DNA of 64,000 nt from Corynebacterium tuberculostearicum. Lineage in GTDB: Bacteria; Actinomycetota; Actinomycetes; Mycobacteriales; Mycobacteriaceae. A program made the position numbers and the translations under genes. Within the stretch, counting starts at the first letter, position 1. Each line of letters opens with the position of its first letter. The stretch spans positions 186,001 to 250,000 of the forward strand of contig NZ_CP073092.1 of the NCBI RefSeq assembly GCF_030506365.1, in the 5' to 3' direction. The notes below the pieces were generated by a model. It made no database searches and was not told where the DNA came from. It saw nothing but the letters and a program-made list of their open reading frames with translations. Positions 35,643 through 44,042 of this stretch are shown one piece after another.

Positions 35643-36508
35643 TGAGCACCCGATACGAAGACCTATTCCGCTCACTGCGCAACAGGGGAGAGGGCGCTTT
35701 CGTCCCGTTCCTTATGTTGGGCGATCCCACGCCGGAGTACACGCTGGCCATCGTGCGAACGGTCGTCGCGGCCGGAGCCGATGCATTGGAGCTCGGTGTT
35801 CCATTTTCTGACCCAGTGGCCGACGGCCCCACCATTCAGGCCTCCCACCTTCGCGCGATCGATGGCGGCGCCACCGTAGATTCCGCCTTGGAACAGGTGC
35901 GAACAATACGCGCGGAATTTCCCGAGCTTCCCATCGGCATGCTCATCTACGGCAATGTGGCGTTCACTCGCGGTTTCGACCGGTTCTACGCCGAGTTTGC
36001 AGAAGCGGGTGCGGACAGCATCTTGCTTCCCGACGTCCCCGTGCGCGAAGGCGCTCCATTTATCACCGCAGCAGAAAAAGCCGGTATTGACCCAATCTTT
36101 ATCGCCCCGGCCCGCGCGACTGCGCACACCCTCGAGGGCGTCGCTCAAAGCTCGCGCGGCTATATCTACGCAGTATCGAGAGATGGAGTTACCGGTGCCG
36201 AAAAGGAATCCGAGACTATTGGGCTCGAAGAAGTCGTCGCCAACATCAAAAGATTCGATGGACCTCCGGTACTGCTAGGATTCGGCATTTCCGAGCCTGA
36301 ACACGTGCGCGATGCCGTAGCCGCTGGGGCAGCGGGGGCCATTACAGGATCCGCAATCACCAAGATTATCGATCGCCACGTTTCACGTGAAACAGACGCG
36401 GAAGGCAGGCCAGTGGAAGGAACTCCAGGCCGCATTTCCGATGAGAAAGCATTGCATAAAGAACTCGCCGCGTATGTAGCTCGTATGAAGGCAGCGACTC
36501 AAAAGTAG
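35642..36508 (+). CDS. trpA: Tryptophan synthase alpha chain
   Basis: A 288-residue TIM-barrel enzyme that cleaves indole-3-glycerol phosphate to indole and glyceraldehyde-3-phosphate. The catalytic Glu and Asp lie in ALELGVPFSDPVADGPTIQ and LLPDVPVREG, and the phosphate-binding loop in GFGISEPEHV. The C-terminal ~40 residues contain a parS-type site (36380-36393), read as HVSRETD in a region likely to be surface-exposed. It is the last gene of the operon; a strong hairpin follows. Confidence 0.95.
   Translation: MSTRYEDLFRSLRNRGEGAFVPFLMLGDPTPEYTLAIVRTVVAAGADALELGVPFSDPVADGPTIQASHLRAIDGGATVDSALEQVRTIRAEFPELPIGMLIYGNVAFTRGFDRFYAEFAEAGADSILLPDVPVREGAPFITAAEKAGIDPIFIAPARATAHTLEGVAQSSRGYIYAVSRDGVTGAEKESETIGLEEVVANIKRFDGPPVLLGFGISEPEHVRDAVAAGAAGAITGSAITKIIDRHVSRETDAEGRPVEGTPGRISDEKALHKELAAYVARMKAATQK
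36380..36393. other. parS-type ParB binding site (in trpA)
   Basis: Perfect GTTTCACGTGAAAC, flanked by C and A, in the 3' part of trpA; read as VSRET. Confidence 0.86.
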
Positions 36509-36523
36509 TCCTGAAGACGCGAA

Positions 36524-36561
36524 GGACCCCTTCTCAGCTATCGGCAGCTGAGAAGGGGTCC
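36524..36561. terminator. trp operon terminator hairpin
   Basis: A perfect 16-bp inverted repeat GGACCCCTTCTCAGCT / AGCTGAGAAGGGGTCC with a 6-base loop, between the convergent ends of trpA and the symporter gene. T-runs are weak on both sides, but its strength and position make it the likely shared terminator. Confidence 0.75.
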
Positions 36562-36576
36562 GAGTTAAGAAAGCCT

Positions 36577-37788
36577 CTAAGCGGTTGCTTCTGCAGGTTC
36601 CTCTTCAGTAGGGCCCTTTTTGTCGCCTGCGAACTTGTCCACGATCATCGCAATGGCGCCGTCGCCAGTAACGTTGGCGGCAGTGCCAACCGAGTCGATT
36701 GCAATATAGGCCGCGATCATCAGTGCCACCATGCCATCGTCAAAGCCCATCATGTCCGCCAGTAGTCCAGCTGCGACCATGACCGCACCGCCAGGCACAC
36801 CTGGTGCGGCAATCATCATGATCCCCAACAGGAAGATGAAACCAAGCCCGGTGCTCGTACTAATATCCAGATTCGCCATGTACACAATCGCAAAGGCATA
36901 GAGCGTCAGCTTAATCATGGAACCAGAGAGGTGAATGGTCGCACACAGTGGGATAACGAAGCTTGCCACCGGCTTCGAAATGCCATTCTTCAAGGTGGAC
37001 TCCATAGACACCGGGATGGTGGCGGCAGAAGAAGAGGTTCCCAGTGCGGTGAAATATGCCGGCACCATATTGCGCAATGCCTTGAAAGGATTCTTACCGG
37101 TGATGGCACCAGCGATGATGTACTGGAGCACCAGGTAAACCAGAGTCATGACAACCGCCAGGATCAGGACCTTCGCGAAGGCCGAGAGTACTGAGCCCAA
37201 ATTGCCATTCATGCCCAAGCCCAAGAACATGCCGAAGATATAGAAGGGCAGAATTGGCACTACAAAGCCCCAAATGACCTTGACTACTACGCTCTCCAAT
37301 TCCTTTGTGACCGCATACAAGGTATCGGACTTCACTGTAGTCATCGCTACACCGATGCAGAATGACAACAAGAGAGCCGTCATAACCTCAAAAGGCGGAG
37401 CCATTTCCACCTCGAAGTACGGAGTGAGCGCCCCCTCATCAATATCGGAGACATTTGTAATCAGATCCTGACCACTGAGCATGGTGGGGTAGAGCCAGTG
37501 CGCAAGTACGTAGGCAAGAAGACCCGCAACAATCGTTGAGCCGTAGGCAATACCTGCAGTAACACCCAGCCATTTTCCGGCCCCTCGTCCCAGACCAGCA
37601 ATCGACGGGGCGATAAGCGCGAAGATGAGGACCGGAATAAAGAAATTGAGGAAGTTACTAAAGAGTCCATTGAAGGTGGCGAATACGCGGCCAAACCATT
37701 CTGGCGCGAATTGGCTCACCACCACGCCAAGGATGATGGCGACGATGATGCGGAACAACAGAGATTCCGAGAGTTTCTTGAAATTCAT
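36577..37788 (-). CDS. Dicarboxylate/amino acid:cation symporter (DAACS family)
   Basis: A 403-residue GltP/SstT-type symporter with about eight membrane helices and two re-entrant hairpins. The first hairpin carries the serine-rich tip in ALGTSSSAATIPVS. TM7 and hairpin 2 follow, with a CATIHLSGSMIKLTLY stretch and APGVPGGAVMVA. It imports dicarboxylates or amino acids such as glutamate, serine or threonine with Na+ or H+; the substrate cannot be fixed from sequence. It converges with trpA. Confidence 0.88.
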   Translation of the reverse strand: MNFKKLSESLLFRIIVAIILGVVVSQFAPEWFGRVFATFNGLFSNFLNFFIPVLIFALIAPSIAGLGRGAGKWLGVTAGIAYGSTIVAGLLAYVLAHWLYPTMLSGQDLITNVSDIDEGALTPYFEVEMAPPFEVMTALLLSFCIGVAMTTVKSDTLYAVTKELESVVVKVIWGFVVPILPFYIFGMFLGLGMNGNLGSVLSAFAKVLILAVVMTLVYLVLQYIIAGAITGKNPFKALRNMVPAYFTALGTSSSAATIPVSMESTLKNGISKPVASFVIPLCATIHLSGSMIKLTLYAFAIVYMANLDISTSTGLGFIFLLGIMMIAAPGVPGGAVMVAAGLLADMMGFDDGMVALMIAAYIAIDSVGTAANVTGDGAIAMIVDKFAGDKKGPTEEEPAEATA

Positions 37789-37979
37789 GTACTTACAATC
37801 AAATCGGGTGTTTCGCCCCTTGGTAAAAGTTCCAGAGTGAAACAGCGCGGTACAGAGGCAACGGCCGCTTCAATATCTATCGATCGACCTTAAAGGCATA
37901 CTACCCGACTGGAGGCATAGTCAGAACACTCACCCCAGCGACGATTTTCATCTTGGCGCTACAAGGTTAAACTAAGTAC

Positions 37980-38450
37980 ATGATCGCTGTGGGAATCATC
38001 TTTTTAATCCTCGCCGTCTTCCTCATCATCGTGGGAGCCTTGGCCTCAACCAAGCGCCTACCTGGAAATAGCTATATCGGCTTGCGCCTGCAGGAGATTC
38101 GCAAATCCCGCGAAGCATGGGACAATGCCCATCGCATTGCCGGGCCATTCTGGATGCTGAGTGGCGTCTGCTTAGTCTTCGGCGGCATCGTCGCGCTCCG
38201 CGCTGAGGGCTGGATGTGGCTCATCCCGGTTCTTACTTTTGTGGCCGCTGTACTAGCCCTCTCCATCGGTTCCAACCTCGCCTCACGTGCCGCGTTCCTC
38301 TACGAACAAGCACACGCAGACGAGGACGGTTGCGGAGACTCCTGTAATTGTGGTTCCGACGGTTGCGGTGGGGAAGAGGCCGCCGCAGCACCCGCCCCTC
38401 AGGTTGATGTCGACGCGCTCCGTCACGCCGCTCGCGAATCCGATAGGTGA
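37980..38450 (+). CDS. SdpI-family membrane protein with Cys-rich tail
   Basis: A 156-residue protein with three membrane segments (about residues 3-25, 55-78 and 80-102) and the SdpI-type motif LPGNSYIGLRLQEIRKSREAWDNAHR. SdpI confers immunity to the SDP toxin in Bacillus; roles in actinobacteria are unknown. The C-terminal tail has five cysteines in CGDSCNCGSDGCGG, which resembles a metal-binding or Fe-S tail and is absent from classical SdpI. TAAACT lies six bases before the ATG. A clear terminator follows. Confidence 0.8.
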   Translation: MIAVGIIFLILAVFLIIVGALASTKRLPGNSYIGLRLQEIRKSREAWDNAHRIAGPFWMLSGVCLVFGGIVALRAEGWMWLIPVLTFVAAVLALSIGSNLASRAAFLYEQAHADEDGCGDSCNCGSDGCGGEEAAAAPAPQVDVDALRHAARESDR

Positions 38451-38470
38451 CCAAGCACTGCTGCGCAATC

Positions 38471-38517
38471 TTCCCCTTCTGGAAAAGAATCACATTTCAT
38501 CCAGAAGGGGAATTTTT
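38471..38517 (+). terminator. Rho-independent terminator after the SdpI-like gene
   Basis: A perfect 12-bp stem TTCCCCTTCTGG / CCAGAAGGGGAA with an 18-base loop, then a run of five T residues. Confidence 0.87.
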
Positions 38518-38805
38518 GTAGCCATCGTATTCGTGCCAAACTATCGCCGAGCACTTTTCAGAAGTCACAGTGACGTTATTAATCCGGATAGTTGCTTACC
38601 TATTTTTAGTAACTGTCGATATTTTAATCCGAGTCACTGTCTGGAATTAATCACTTCCTGGAATTAACCTATACTTGACTTACTCTATAGTTGAGTTACT
38701 GCACTAGCGCGATTCCTGCGAGAGAGGATAGAGGTTACGTAAAGCTGCCATGGAACCCTGGCAGGCAAGAGCACAACCAACCCCCTAAAGGGCAGAATAT
38801 AGTCC
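38518..38805 (+). promoter_or_regulatory. AT-rich intergenic region with direct repeats, upstream of a small secreted protein
   Basis: It contains two copies of CTGGAATTAA 17 bp apart (38641 and 38658), then possible promoter hexamers TATACT (38670-38675) and TATAGT (38685-38690). A roughly 110-base putative leader with a CTGCCA/TGGCAG hairpin follows, before the 38806 start. No known riboswitch is recognised. Confidence 0.35.
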
Positions 38806-39027
38806 ATGAAGAAAAGTACCGCCATAGCGGCCATCGCCGCTTCAACTTTTGTTATCGGCGCTTACGCTGAGCAAGACCATAAGGTAACGACGTCCGTAGC
38901 AGAAGCACACGAACAGCAATCTGCACAGAGCATCGTAGATGATTTAGGCTTCGAGTCTGGCACCTATGAACTTGTCACTACTTCCGAGGGCTCTCCGGAG
39001 ACTTGGGAAGGACTCCTAGCTAACTAA
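38806..39027 (+). CDS. Small secreted protein
   Basis: A 73-residue protein with a signal peptide: MKKSTAIAAIAASTFVIGAYA, with likely signal-peptidase I cleavage after AYA. The mature part is about 50 residues, acidic, cysteine-free, and ends in SPETWEGLLAN. No domain is recognised. A long AT-rich leader precedes it and a parS-type site starts 7 bp after its stop. It could be a secreted peptide or a cell-envelope component. Confidence 0.65.
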   Translation: MKKSTAIAAIAASTFVIGAYAEQDHKVTTSVAEAHEQQSAQSIVDDLGFESGTYELVTTSEGSPETWEGLLAN

Positions 39028-39034
39028 CTACAGT

Positions 39035-39048
39035 GTTTCACGTGAAAC
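39035..39048. other. parS-type ParB binding site (intergenic)
   Basis: Perfect GTTTCACGTGAAAC with T before it, between the small secreted protein gene and the Rieske gene. Confidence 0.87.
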
Positions 39049-39112
39049 TTTGATTTCAACCGAGCGAACGGGAACGGCACAACACGCAAGACCGACAGGC
39101 TAGAGTAGAAGC

Positions 39113-39478
39113 ATGATCAAGTGCTCCCGTCGAATGTTCTTGCTTGGATCCGCCACCACATGTGCAGGCGCCTACGCCGCGGCCTGTGGCTCCTCTCCAT
39201 CCGCAGAAATTGCGGCTACCGAGATTCCAATTGGCTCCGCGAAGATTGTTGATGGCGTGATCTTCACCCAGCCCAAGGAAGGCGAGTTTAAGGCCTACTC
39301 CCAAACCTGTCCCCACCAGCACAATCCAATCACCGAGATCGATGGCATGACGGCCACCTGCACGGCGCACAACACCTCCTACAATCTCAGCGACGGAAGC
39401 GTGATATCCGGCCCGGGGCGCGATCCATTGGAAGAATACGAAGTTAAACAAGACGGTTCTAACGTCACCACGGCCTAA
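39113..39478 (+). CDS. Tat-exported Rieske [2Fe-2S] lipoprotein
   Basis: A 121-residue protein. The N-terminus has twin arginines (SRRMFLLGSA) and a lipobox-like AAAC, so it is probably Tat-exported and lipid-anchored through Cys-25. The body is a single Rieske domain with cluster ligands C-x-H in TCPHQHNPI and C-x2-H in CTAHNTSY, ending with DGSVISGPG. It is a stand-alone Rieske protein without a catalytic partner nearby. An electron-transfer role at the membrane is inferred. TAGAGT lies six bases before the ATG. Confidence 0.87.
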   Translation: MIKCSRRMFLLGSATTCAGAYAAACGSSPSAEIAATEIPIGSAKIVDGVIFTQPKEGEFKAYSQTCPHQHNPITEIDGMTATCTAHNTSYNLSDGSVISGPGRDPLEEYEVKQDGSNVTTA

Positions 39479-39495
39479 AGAGTATTTCCGGTGTA

Positions 39496-39509
39496 GTTTC
39501 ACGTGAAAC
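39496..39509. other. parS-type ParB binding site (intergenic)
   Basis: Perfect GTTTCACGTGAAAC between the Rieske and SBF transporter genes, with A and T flanks that extend the palindrome to 16 bp. Confidence 0.86.
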
Positions 39510-39578
39510 TACACGGGTTGTGTTTCTCGGCCCGAGTATCTGCAGCATGTGAAGACGAATCGGGTTTAAACTCTTAGC

Positions 39579-40544
39579 ATGCTGCAGCGTTTGAAGAAGC
39601 CCGACCCGCTAATTGTCCTGATTATCCTGGCGGTCATCATTGCGATAATCGCACCAGCCCGCGGGAACTTTGCCGACATTTTCAGCCAATTAACAAACGT
39701 GGCCATCGCGCTACTCTTCTTTTTGTATGGCGCGAGGCTTTCCACTCAAGAAGCTCTCAACGGACTAAAACACTGGCGGCTACACCTCACAATTCTCGCT
39801 TTCACCTTTGTGGTTTACCCGCTTATAGGCATAGCTCTGCGCCCACTCACCGCTGTCATATCGCACGACATGTACCTGGGCATCTTATTCCTCACGCTGG
39901 TTCCATCCACGGTGCAGTCGTCGGTTGCCTTCACCTCAATCGCGAAGGGAAACGTGGCAGGCGCAATCGTATCGGCTTCTGCCTCAAACTTAGTGGGAGT
40001 GATCATCACTCCATTGCTCGTCATGTTCCTCATGGGAACTGGGGGAGGAGTTCACATCGATACGTCAGTATTCGGCGAAATCGCCCTTCTATTGTTAGCG
40101 CCATTTGTTTTAGGTCAGCTTACTCGGCGCTGGGTAGGCAAGGTTGCACAAAGCAAGGCCACTAAAGTCGTGGACCGCGGCTCAATCGCGATGGTGGTGT
40201 ATTCCGCTTTTTCCAAGGGCGTTGTGGACGGAATTTGGTCCTCTATTTCTCTGTGGGACCTGGCGTTCCTCGTCGTCTTCGCCGCAATCTTCGTCGCCTT
40301 CATGCTGTGGCTCACCAGAAAGGCAAGCCAAAAGATGGGTTTCAACCGCGCCGATACTATCGCAATCGAGTTCTGTGGATCGAAAAAGTCACTAGCCACG
40401 GGACTTCCAATGGCCTCGGTCATCTTCGCTTCTGGCGGCGCATCCCTTGGCCTACTCATCCTCCCGTTGATGATTTATCACCAGGTTCAGCTGATGATGT
40501 GCTCGTGGCTAGCGGCCCGCTACGCGCAGCGTTCTAGCACGTAG
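39579..40544 (+). CDS. SBF-family (bile acid:sodium symporter-like) transporter
   Basis: A 321-residue protein with about ten membrane helices of the SBF/BASS fold. It has the early FLYGARLSTQEAL segment, the crossover motif region LTLVPSTVQSSVAFTSIAKG, and FCGSKKSLATGLPMASVIF near TM9. Bacterial members take up organic anions such as pantothenate or bile-acid-like compounds; the substrate here is unknown. TAAACT lies six bases before the ATG. Confidence 0.85.
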   Translation: MLQRLKKPDPLIVLIILAVIIAIIAPARGNFADIFSQLTNVAIALLFFLYGARLSTQEALNGLKHWRLHLTILAFTFVVYPLIGIALRPLTAVISHDMYLGILFLTLVPSTVQSSVAFTSIAKGNVAGAIVSASASNLVGVIITPLLVMFLMGTGGGVHIDTSVFGEIALLLLAPFVLGQLTRRWVGKVAQSKATKVVDRGSIAMVVYSAFSKGVVDGIWSSISLWDLAFLVVFAAIFVAFMLWLTRKASQKMGFNRADTIAIEFCGSKKSLATGLPMASVIFASGGASLGLLILPLMIYHQVQLMMCSWLAARYAQRSST

Positions 40545-40559
40545 CTACACTTAGAAGCC

Positions 40560-40868
40560 ATGACGAACTACCTGTATGTACGAACCGAACTGAACGTGCC
40601 CGGCGTGGGCTCAGCGATCCACATGGCGGAAATGGAAGAGCGCGACGCAAGCAGCTGCCGCATGGTGCGCATGATTGCGCTTGATCCCTCGGATGCCATC
40701 GTCGGGGTAGCAACACCTACCAGTTCCACGGGAAACGTGGATCAGCCGCAAGAGGTTGTCCCTCACCCGGACACCTACGACGATTTTCCGGACATCAGCG
40801 CGCAGTACGTGGACCAGTCTCGGTTCGACGCCCTGTGGTCCGAAGCCACCGCCAAGTTCGGCCTATAA
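40560..40868 (+). CDS. Conserved hypothetical protein
   Basis: A 102-residue protein without membrane segments: an N-terminal beta-rich part (YLYVRTELNVPGVGSAIHMA), a middle rich in Asp/Pro, and a C-terminal helix (RFDALWSEATAKFG). I do not recognise the family. The ATG is eight bases after TACACT and 15 bp after the SBF stop. It converges on brnE with a 12-bp gap. Confidence 0.65.
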   Translation: MTNYLYVRTELNVPGVGSAIHMAEMEERDASSCRMVRMIALDPSDAIVGVATPTSSTGNVDQPQEVVPHPDTYDDFPDISAQYVDQSRFDALWSEATAKFGL

Positions 40869-40880
40869 GAATCGCAAGGG

Positions 40881-41213
40881 CTAAAAGACTACGTTGACGA
40901 GGAGCATATAGAAGGCGGTTCCTCCGAAGATGGACATCGCTGAGTCCCGCTTCCACAGGTGAAGCAGGAAGGTGACCACCACTCCGAGGAGAGCCGCCCA
41001 GATGCCACCGGGGGCGCTGGACTGCCTGTGGACGGTATAGACGACCAAGATGGTCATCACGCCCACAGGCATCATCATGCCGAGCAAGGAAAAGAACTGA
41101 CTATCCTTCATCCATTTCACAAAGGAGAAAGGAAGTTGGCGTAGTACAACGGTAATGAGGCCGACGGGAACTAGGACGGCCGCGATGGAAGCAAGGGTGA
41201 CTCCAGCCGGCAT
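40881..41213 (-). CDS. brnE: Branched-chain amino acid exporter small subunit (AzlD/BrnE)
   Basis: A 110-residue membrane protein with four hydrophobic segments of the AzlD family and the TVVLRQLPFSFVKWMKDSQF segment. With BrnF it forms the two-component exporter that in C. glutamicum excretes isoleucine, leucine, valine and methionine. Its ATG follows the brnF stop directly (TAAATG), indicating coupled translation. The Lrp gene that is divergent from brnFE in C. glutamicum is not adjacent here. Confidence 0.88.
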   Translation of the reverse strand: MPAGVTLASIAAVLVPVGLITVVLRQLPFSFVKWMKDSQFFSLLGMMMPVGVMTILVVYTVHRQSSAPGGIWAALLGVVVTFLLHLWKRDSAMSIFGGTAFYMLLVNVVF

Positions 41214-41942
41214 TTAGCACCCCTCCCGGAGTCGCTTAAGGTCGCCTCGCCTACGCAAGGTAAAAGCCGCATCGACGCGTGGAGATAGGTACCGAATAAT
41301 CAGCAGGATGAAGTAGGCGCTCAGGGCCACCATGAGGAGTTGACCAGGGGCGAAGGCGGCCGCGAGAATCCCCACCAGAGCCGTGCTTAGGGGTAAAGAG
41401 AAGTCCTGGTTATTGCGGAAGGAATCCATCGCCAGTACGACGAAGAGCGCCACTAGGGCGAATTCCATGCCCTGCACGGTAGAGGGAATCACCTGACCGG
41501 CGAGAGCACCGACAATGCCACCGCCTACCCACAGGGCCTGACAAAAAATTTGGATGGTGAGGATCCGGGCCCCGGTCGGACGGTCATCGGTGGGGAGGGA
41601 GGAGACGATGGCATAGGTTTCGTCGGTAAGCGCGTAGGTGGAATAAGCCCTGCCCAGGCGCGAGTTAATGCGGTGGCGAGGAAAGGTGAGACCATAGAAA
41701 ATATGGCGGAAGTTCACCATGAATCCGGTAACCAGGGAAGCCACGGCTGTGGCGCCGCCGGTGACCATGGAAATGGCCAGGAACTCCATCGAGCCGGCGT
41801 AAATGACGATGGAGAAAATAGGCGTCCACCACCAACTGAAGCCAGATTGGACCATGAGCAGGCCGAAGGCTAGGCCGAGGGGAATAAGGCCGATGGCGGC
41901 GGCCCAGGTATCCCGCAAGCCTTGTGAAATATCCTCACGCAT
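41214..41942 (-). CDS. brnF: Branched-chain amino acid exporter large subunit (AzlC/BrnF)
   Basis: A 242-residue AzlC-family protein with about seven membrane segments, including AAIGLIPLGLAFGLL at the start, a GSMEFLAISMV segment, NFRHIFYGL and the LTDETYAIVSS motif typical of AzlC. It is the large subunit of the BrnFE exporter. Upstream is YqgE/AlgH, transcribed the same way with a 39-bp gap. Confidence 0.89.
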   Translation of the reverse strand: MREDISQGLRDTWAAAIGLIPLGLAFGLLMVQSGFSWWWTPIFSIVIYAGSMEFLAISMVTGGATAVASLVTGFMVNFRHIFYGLTFPRHRINSRLGRAYSTYALTDETYAIVSSLPTDDRPTGARILTIQIFCQALWVGGGIVGALAGQVIPSTVQGMEFALVALFVVLAMDSFRNNQDFSLPLSTALVGILAAAFAPGQLLMVALSAYFILLIIRYLSPRVDAAFTLRRRGDLKRLREGC

Positions 41943-41981
41943 GCGGGCTAGTGTAGCCCACTGCCTGTAGCTCGATAGGAA

Positions 41982-42578
41982 TTAATTGTCTTCTACGTTG
42001 ACAGGGTAAGTGGAATACAGCGGCAACGGCATGGGTTGGCGCTTCATAACATCGGACCAGAGGTCGGCCGGCCCCGGCGTAATAACGTCTTGGGCGAGGG
42101 CAGGGGAGACGAACCATTCGCCGGCCTCGATTTCCTCCTCCAGCTGGCCTGGGCCCCACTCGGCGTAGCCGGCAAACATGCGCATGCCCGAGACCAAGGG
42201 CTCTATCTCTTCTGGGTCGGCACGCAGATCCACATGCGCGAGGCGCGGGGCGAGGCGGGTGAGTCGGTCATGCTTGTCCGGATCGACGCCCTGGTTGGTC
42301 TGCGCGAGCCCTACGACGGATTGCTGATTGAGCGGGCCGCCAATGTACAGCGCCTGCGGCTTGGCCACAACGGGAAGCCATTCTGGCAGCACATTGAAAA
42401 TCGCCACCTCGGAGCGCTTGGTCAGATCCACGCCGAAGGTCATCATGTCATTGTGCTCAATGACGAGAATGACGGAACGGGCGAATTCCGGCGAAAGCAT
42501 GCCCGGAGCGGCGATGAGCAGCTGGCCGGGGGCGGGGTCATTGCGCTCGAGGGCGTTGAATAATCTATCGGCAAACAT
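41982..42578 (-). CDS. YqgE/AlgH family protein (UPF0301)
   Basis: A 198-residue cytosolic protein of the YqgE/AlgH family, conserved but of uncertain function. Signatures are GQLLIAAPGMLSPEFARSVI, LYIGGPLNQQSV and FAGYAEWGPGQLEEEIEAGEW. The ATG overlaps the pcnA stop (TGATG), so the two are co-translated; a GTG one codon earlier is also possible. Confidence 0.9.
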   Translation of the reverse strand: MFADRLFNALERNDPAPGQLLIAAPGMLSPEFARSVILVIEHNDMMTFGVDLTKRSEVAIFNVLPEWLPVVAKPQALYIGGPLNQQSVVGLAQTNQGVDPDKHDRLTRLAPRLAHVDLRADPEEIEPLVSGMRMFAGYAEWGPGQLEEEIEAGEWFVSPALAQDVITPGPADLWSDVMKRQPMPLPLYSTYPVNVEDN

Positions 42579-44014
42579 CACTGTTTAGAATCCCACCACT
42601 CGCGCAACTTCGCAATCGCTTCCTCGCGCTCGAGGGGACCATGCTCGAGGCGCAACTCCTTGAGATAGGACCACGCCTGGCCCACCTCAGGGCCGGGCTG
42701 GAGGCCTAAGATCTCCATGATCTCGTTGCCGTCGAGGTCTGGACGCACGCGCGCCAGGTCCTCCTTGCGGCCGATCTCTTCGATGCGCTCTTCCAGCTGA
42801 TCGTAGGTGCGCTGGAGGCGGCGGGCCTTCTTGGCATTGCGGGTGGTGCAATCGGCGCGCACCAGCTTGTGCAGGCGGGGGAGAAGATCGCCGGCGTCGG
42901 TGACATAGCGGCGCACGGCGGAATCGGTCCATTGATTTTCCCCAAACCCGTGGAAGCGCATATGCAGATAGACCAGCTGGCCGATGGCCTCCGTGGTGGC
43001 CTTGGGGTACTTCAACTTGCGCAGGCGCTTGCGGGCGAGCTTCGCGCCCACCACCTCGTGGTGGTGGAAGGAGACCTTGCCATCGGTGTTATCAAAGGTA
43101 TCCGGCTTGCCAATATCGTGCAGCAGCGCCGCCCAGCGCAGGACGAGGTCTGGACCATCTTCCTCTTGATCCATGGCCTGGCTCAGCACCTTGAGCGAGT
43201 GCGCATAGACGTCCTTGTGCTGCGCGTGTTCGTCCGCGGTCATGCGTAGCGCGGGGATCTCGGGGAAGATATAGTCCGCGATTCCCGTAGATACCAGTAG
43301 ATCAATGCCATCCCACGGGGCCGTGCCGCAGATGAGCTTATCCAGCTCCACCTGCACGCGCTCCACGGTGATGCGCTGGATTTCGCCAGCCATATCCCGC
43401 ATGGCCTCCACGACGCGATCGGCCACGCGAAATTCTAGCTGGGAGGCAAACCGAGCCGCACGCAGCATGCGGAGCGGATCATCGTGGAAGGAGATCTCCG
43501 GCTTATCCGGGGTATCGAGCACCCGGTCAGCTATGTCTTGGAGGCCGTGGAGGGGATTGTGGAACTTAAAGGAGGCGTCGGCAAGCAGCTCAATTGCCAT
43601 CGCATTGGCCTTGAAGTCGCGCCGGACAAGATCGCCTTCCAAGGTGTCACCGTAAACCACCTCAGGATTGCGGGACTGGCCGTCATAAGAATCGGAGCGG
43701 AAGGTAGTGATCTCAATCTGCTGGCCCTTGTAGGCCGCGGAGACGGTACCGAAGTCTATGCCGGTATCCCACACGGTTTCGGCCCACTCATCGAGGATCT
43801 CCTTGACCACCTCGGGGCGGGCCGGGGTAGTAAAGTCCAGGTCATTTCCCAAGCGGCCCAAAAGCGCATCGCGCACAGAGCCGCCCACGAGGTAGAGCGA
43901 GTAGCCGCGCGCGGCAAATTTCTCCACCAGTCCGCCCAGCAGGCTACTGAGGGAGGAGACGGTGGATTCCGCGCGGGCAAGAACGCCGATTAGCTGAGTG
44001 TCCTGAAAATTCAC
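42578..44014 (-). CDS. pcnA: CCA tRNA nucleotidyltransferase / poly(A) polymerase-type enzyme
   Basis: A 478-residue class II nucleotidyltransferase with head motif [21 protein letters not shown] (catalytic Asp pair), [12 protein letters not shown], and an RNA-binding neck and body. A C-terminal HD domain carries [13 protein letters not shown] and HHHEVVG. In actinobacteria this gene supplies the tRNA CCA-adding activity, with optional phosphohydrolase function from the HD part. The start is a GTG seven bases after TAGACT on the minus strand; the longer open frame upstream overlaps the divergent NUDIX gene and is Arg-rich. Confidence 0.92.
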   Translation of the reverse strand: MNFQDTQLIGVLARAESTVSSLSSLLGGLVEKFAARGYSLYLVGGSVRDALLGRLGNDLDFTTPARPEVVKEILDEWAETVWDTGIDFGTVSAAYKGQQIEITTFRSDSYDGQSRNPEVVYGDTLEGDLVRRDFKANAMAIELLADASFKFHNPLHGLQDIADRVLDTPDKPEISFHDDPLRMLRAARFASQLEFRVADRVVEAMRDMAGEIQRITVERVQVELDKLICGTAPWDGIDLLVSTGIADYIFPEIPALRMTADEHAQHKDVYAHSLKVLSQAMDQEEDGPDLVLRWAALLHDIGKPDTFDNTDGKVSFHHHEVVGAKLARKRLRKLKYPKATTEAIGQLVYLHMRFHGFGENQWTDSAVRRYVTDAGDLLPRLHKLVRADCTTRNAKKARRLQRTYDQLEERIEEIGRKEDLARVRPDLDGNEIMEILGLQPGPEVGQAWSYLKELRLEHGPLEREEAIAKLREWWDSKQ

Positions 44015-44042
44015 GGGTGAGAGTCTACTACGATTGGCAGGG

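Noticed and set aside
38750..38790. 12-codon upstream ORF in the leader of the small secreted protein
   Set aside because: No regulatory codon run and no ribosome-binding site; likely chance.
43484..43993. 169-codon plus-strand frame within pcnA
   Set aside because: Antisense shadow; pcnA motifs are clear on the minus strand.
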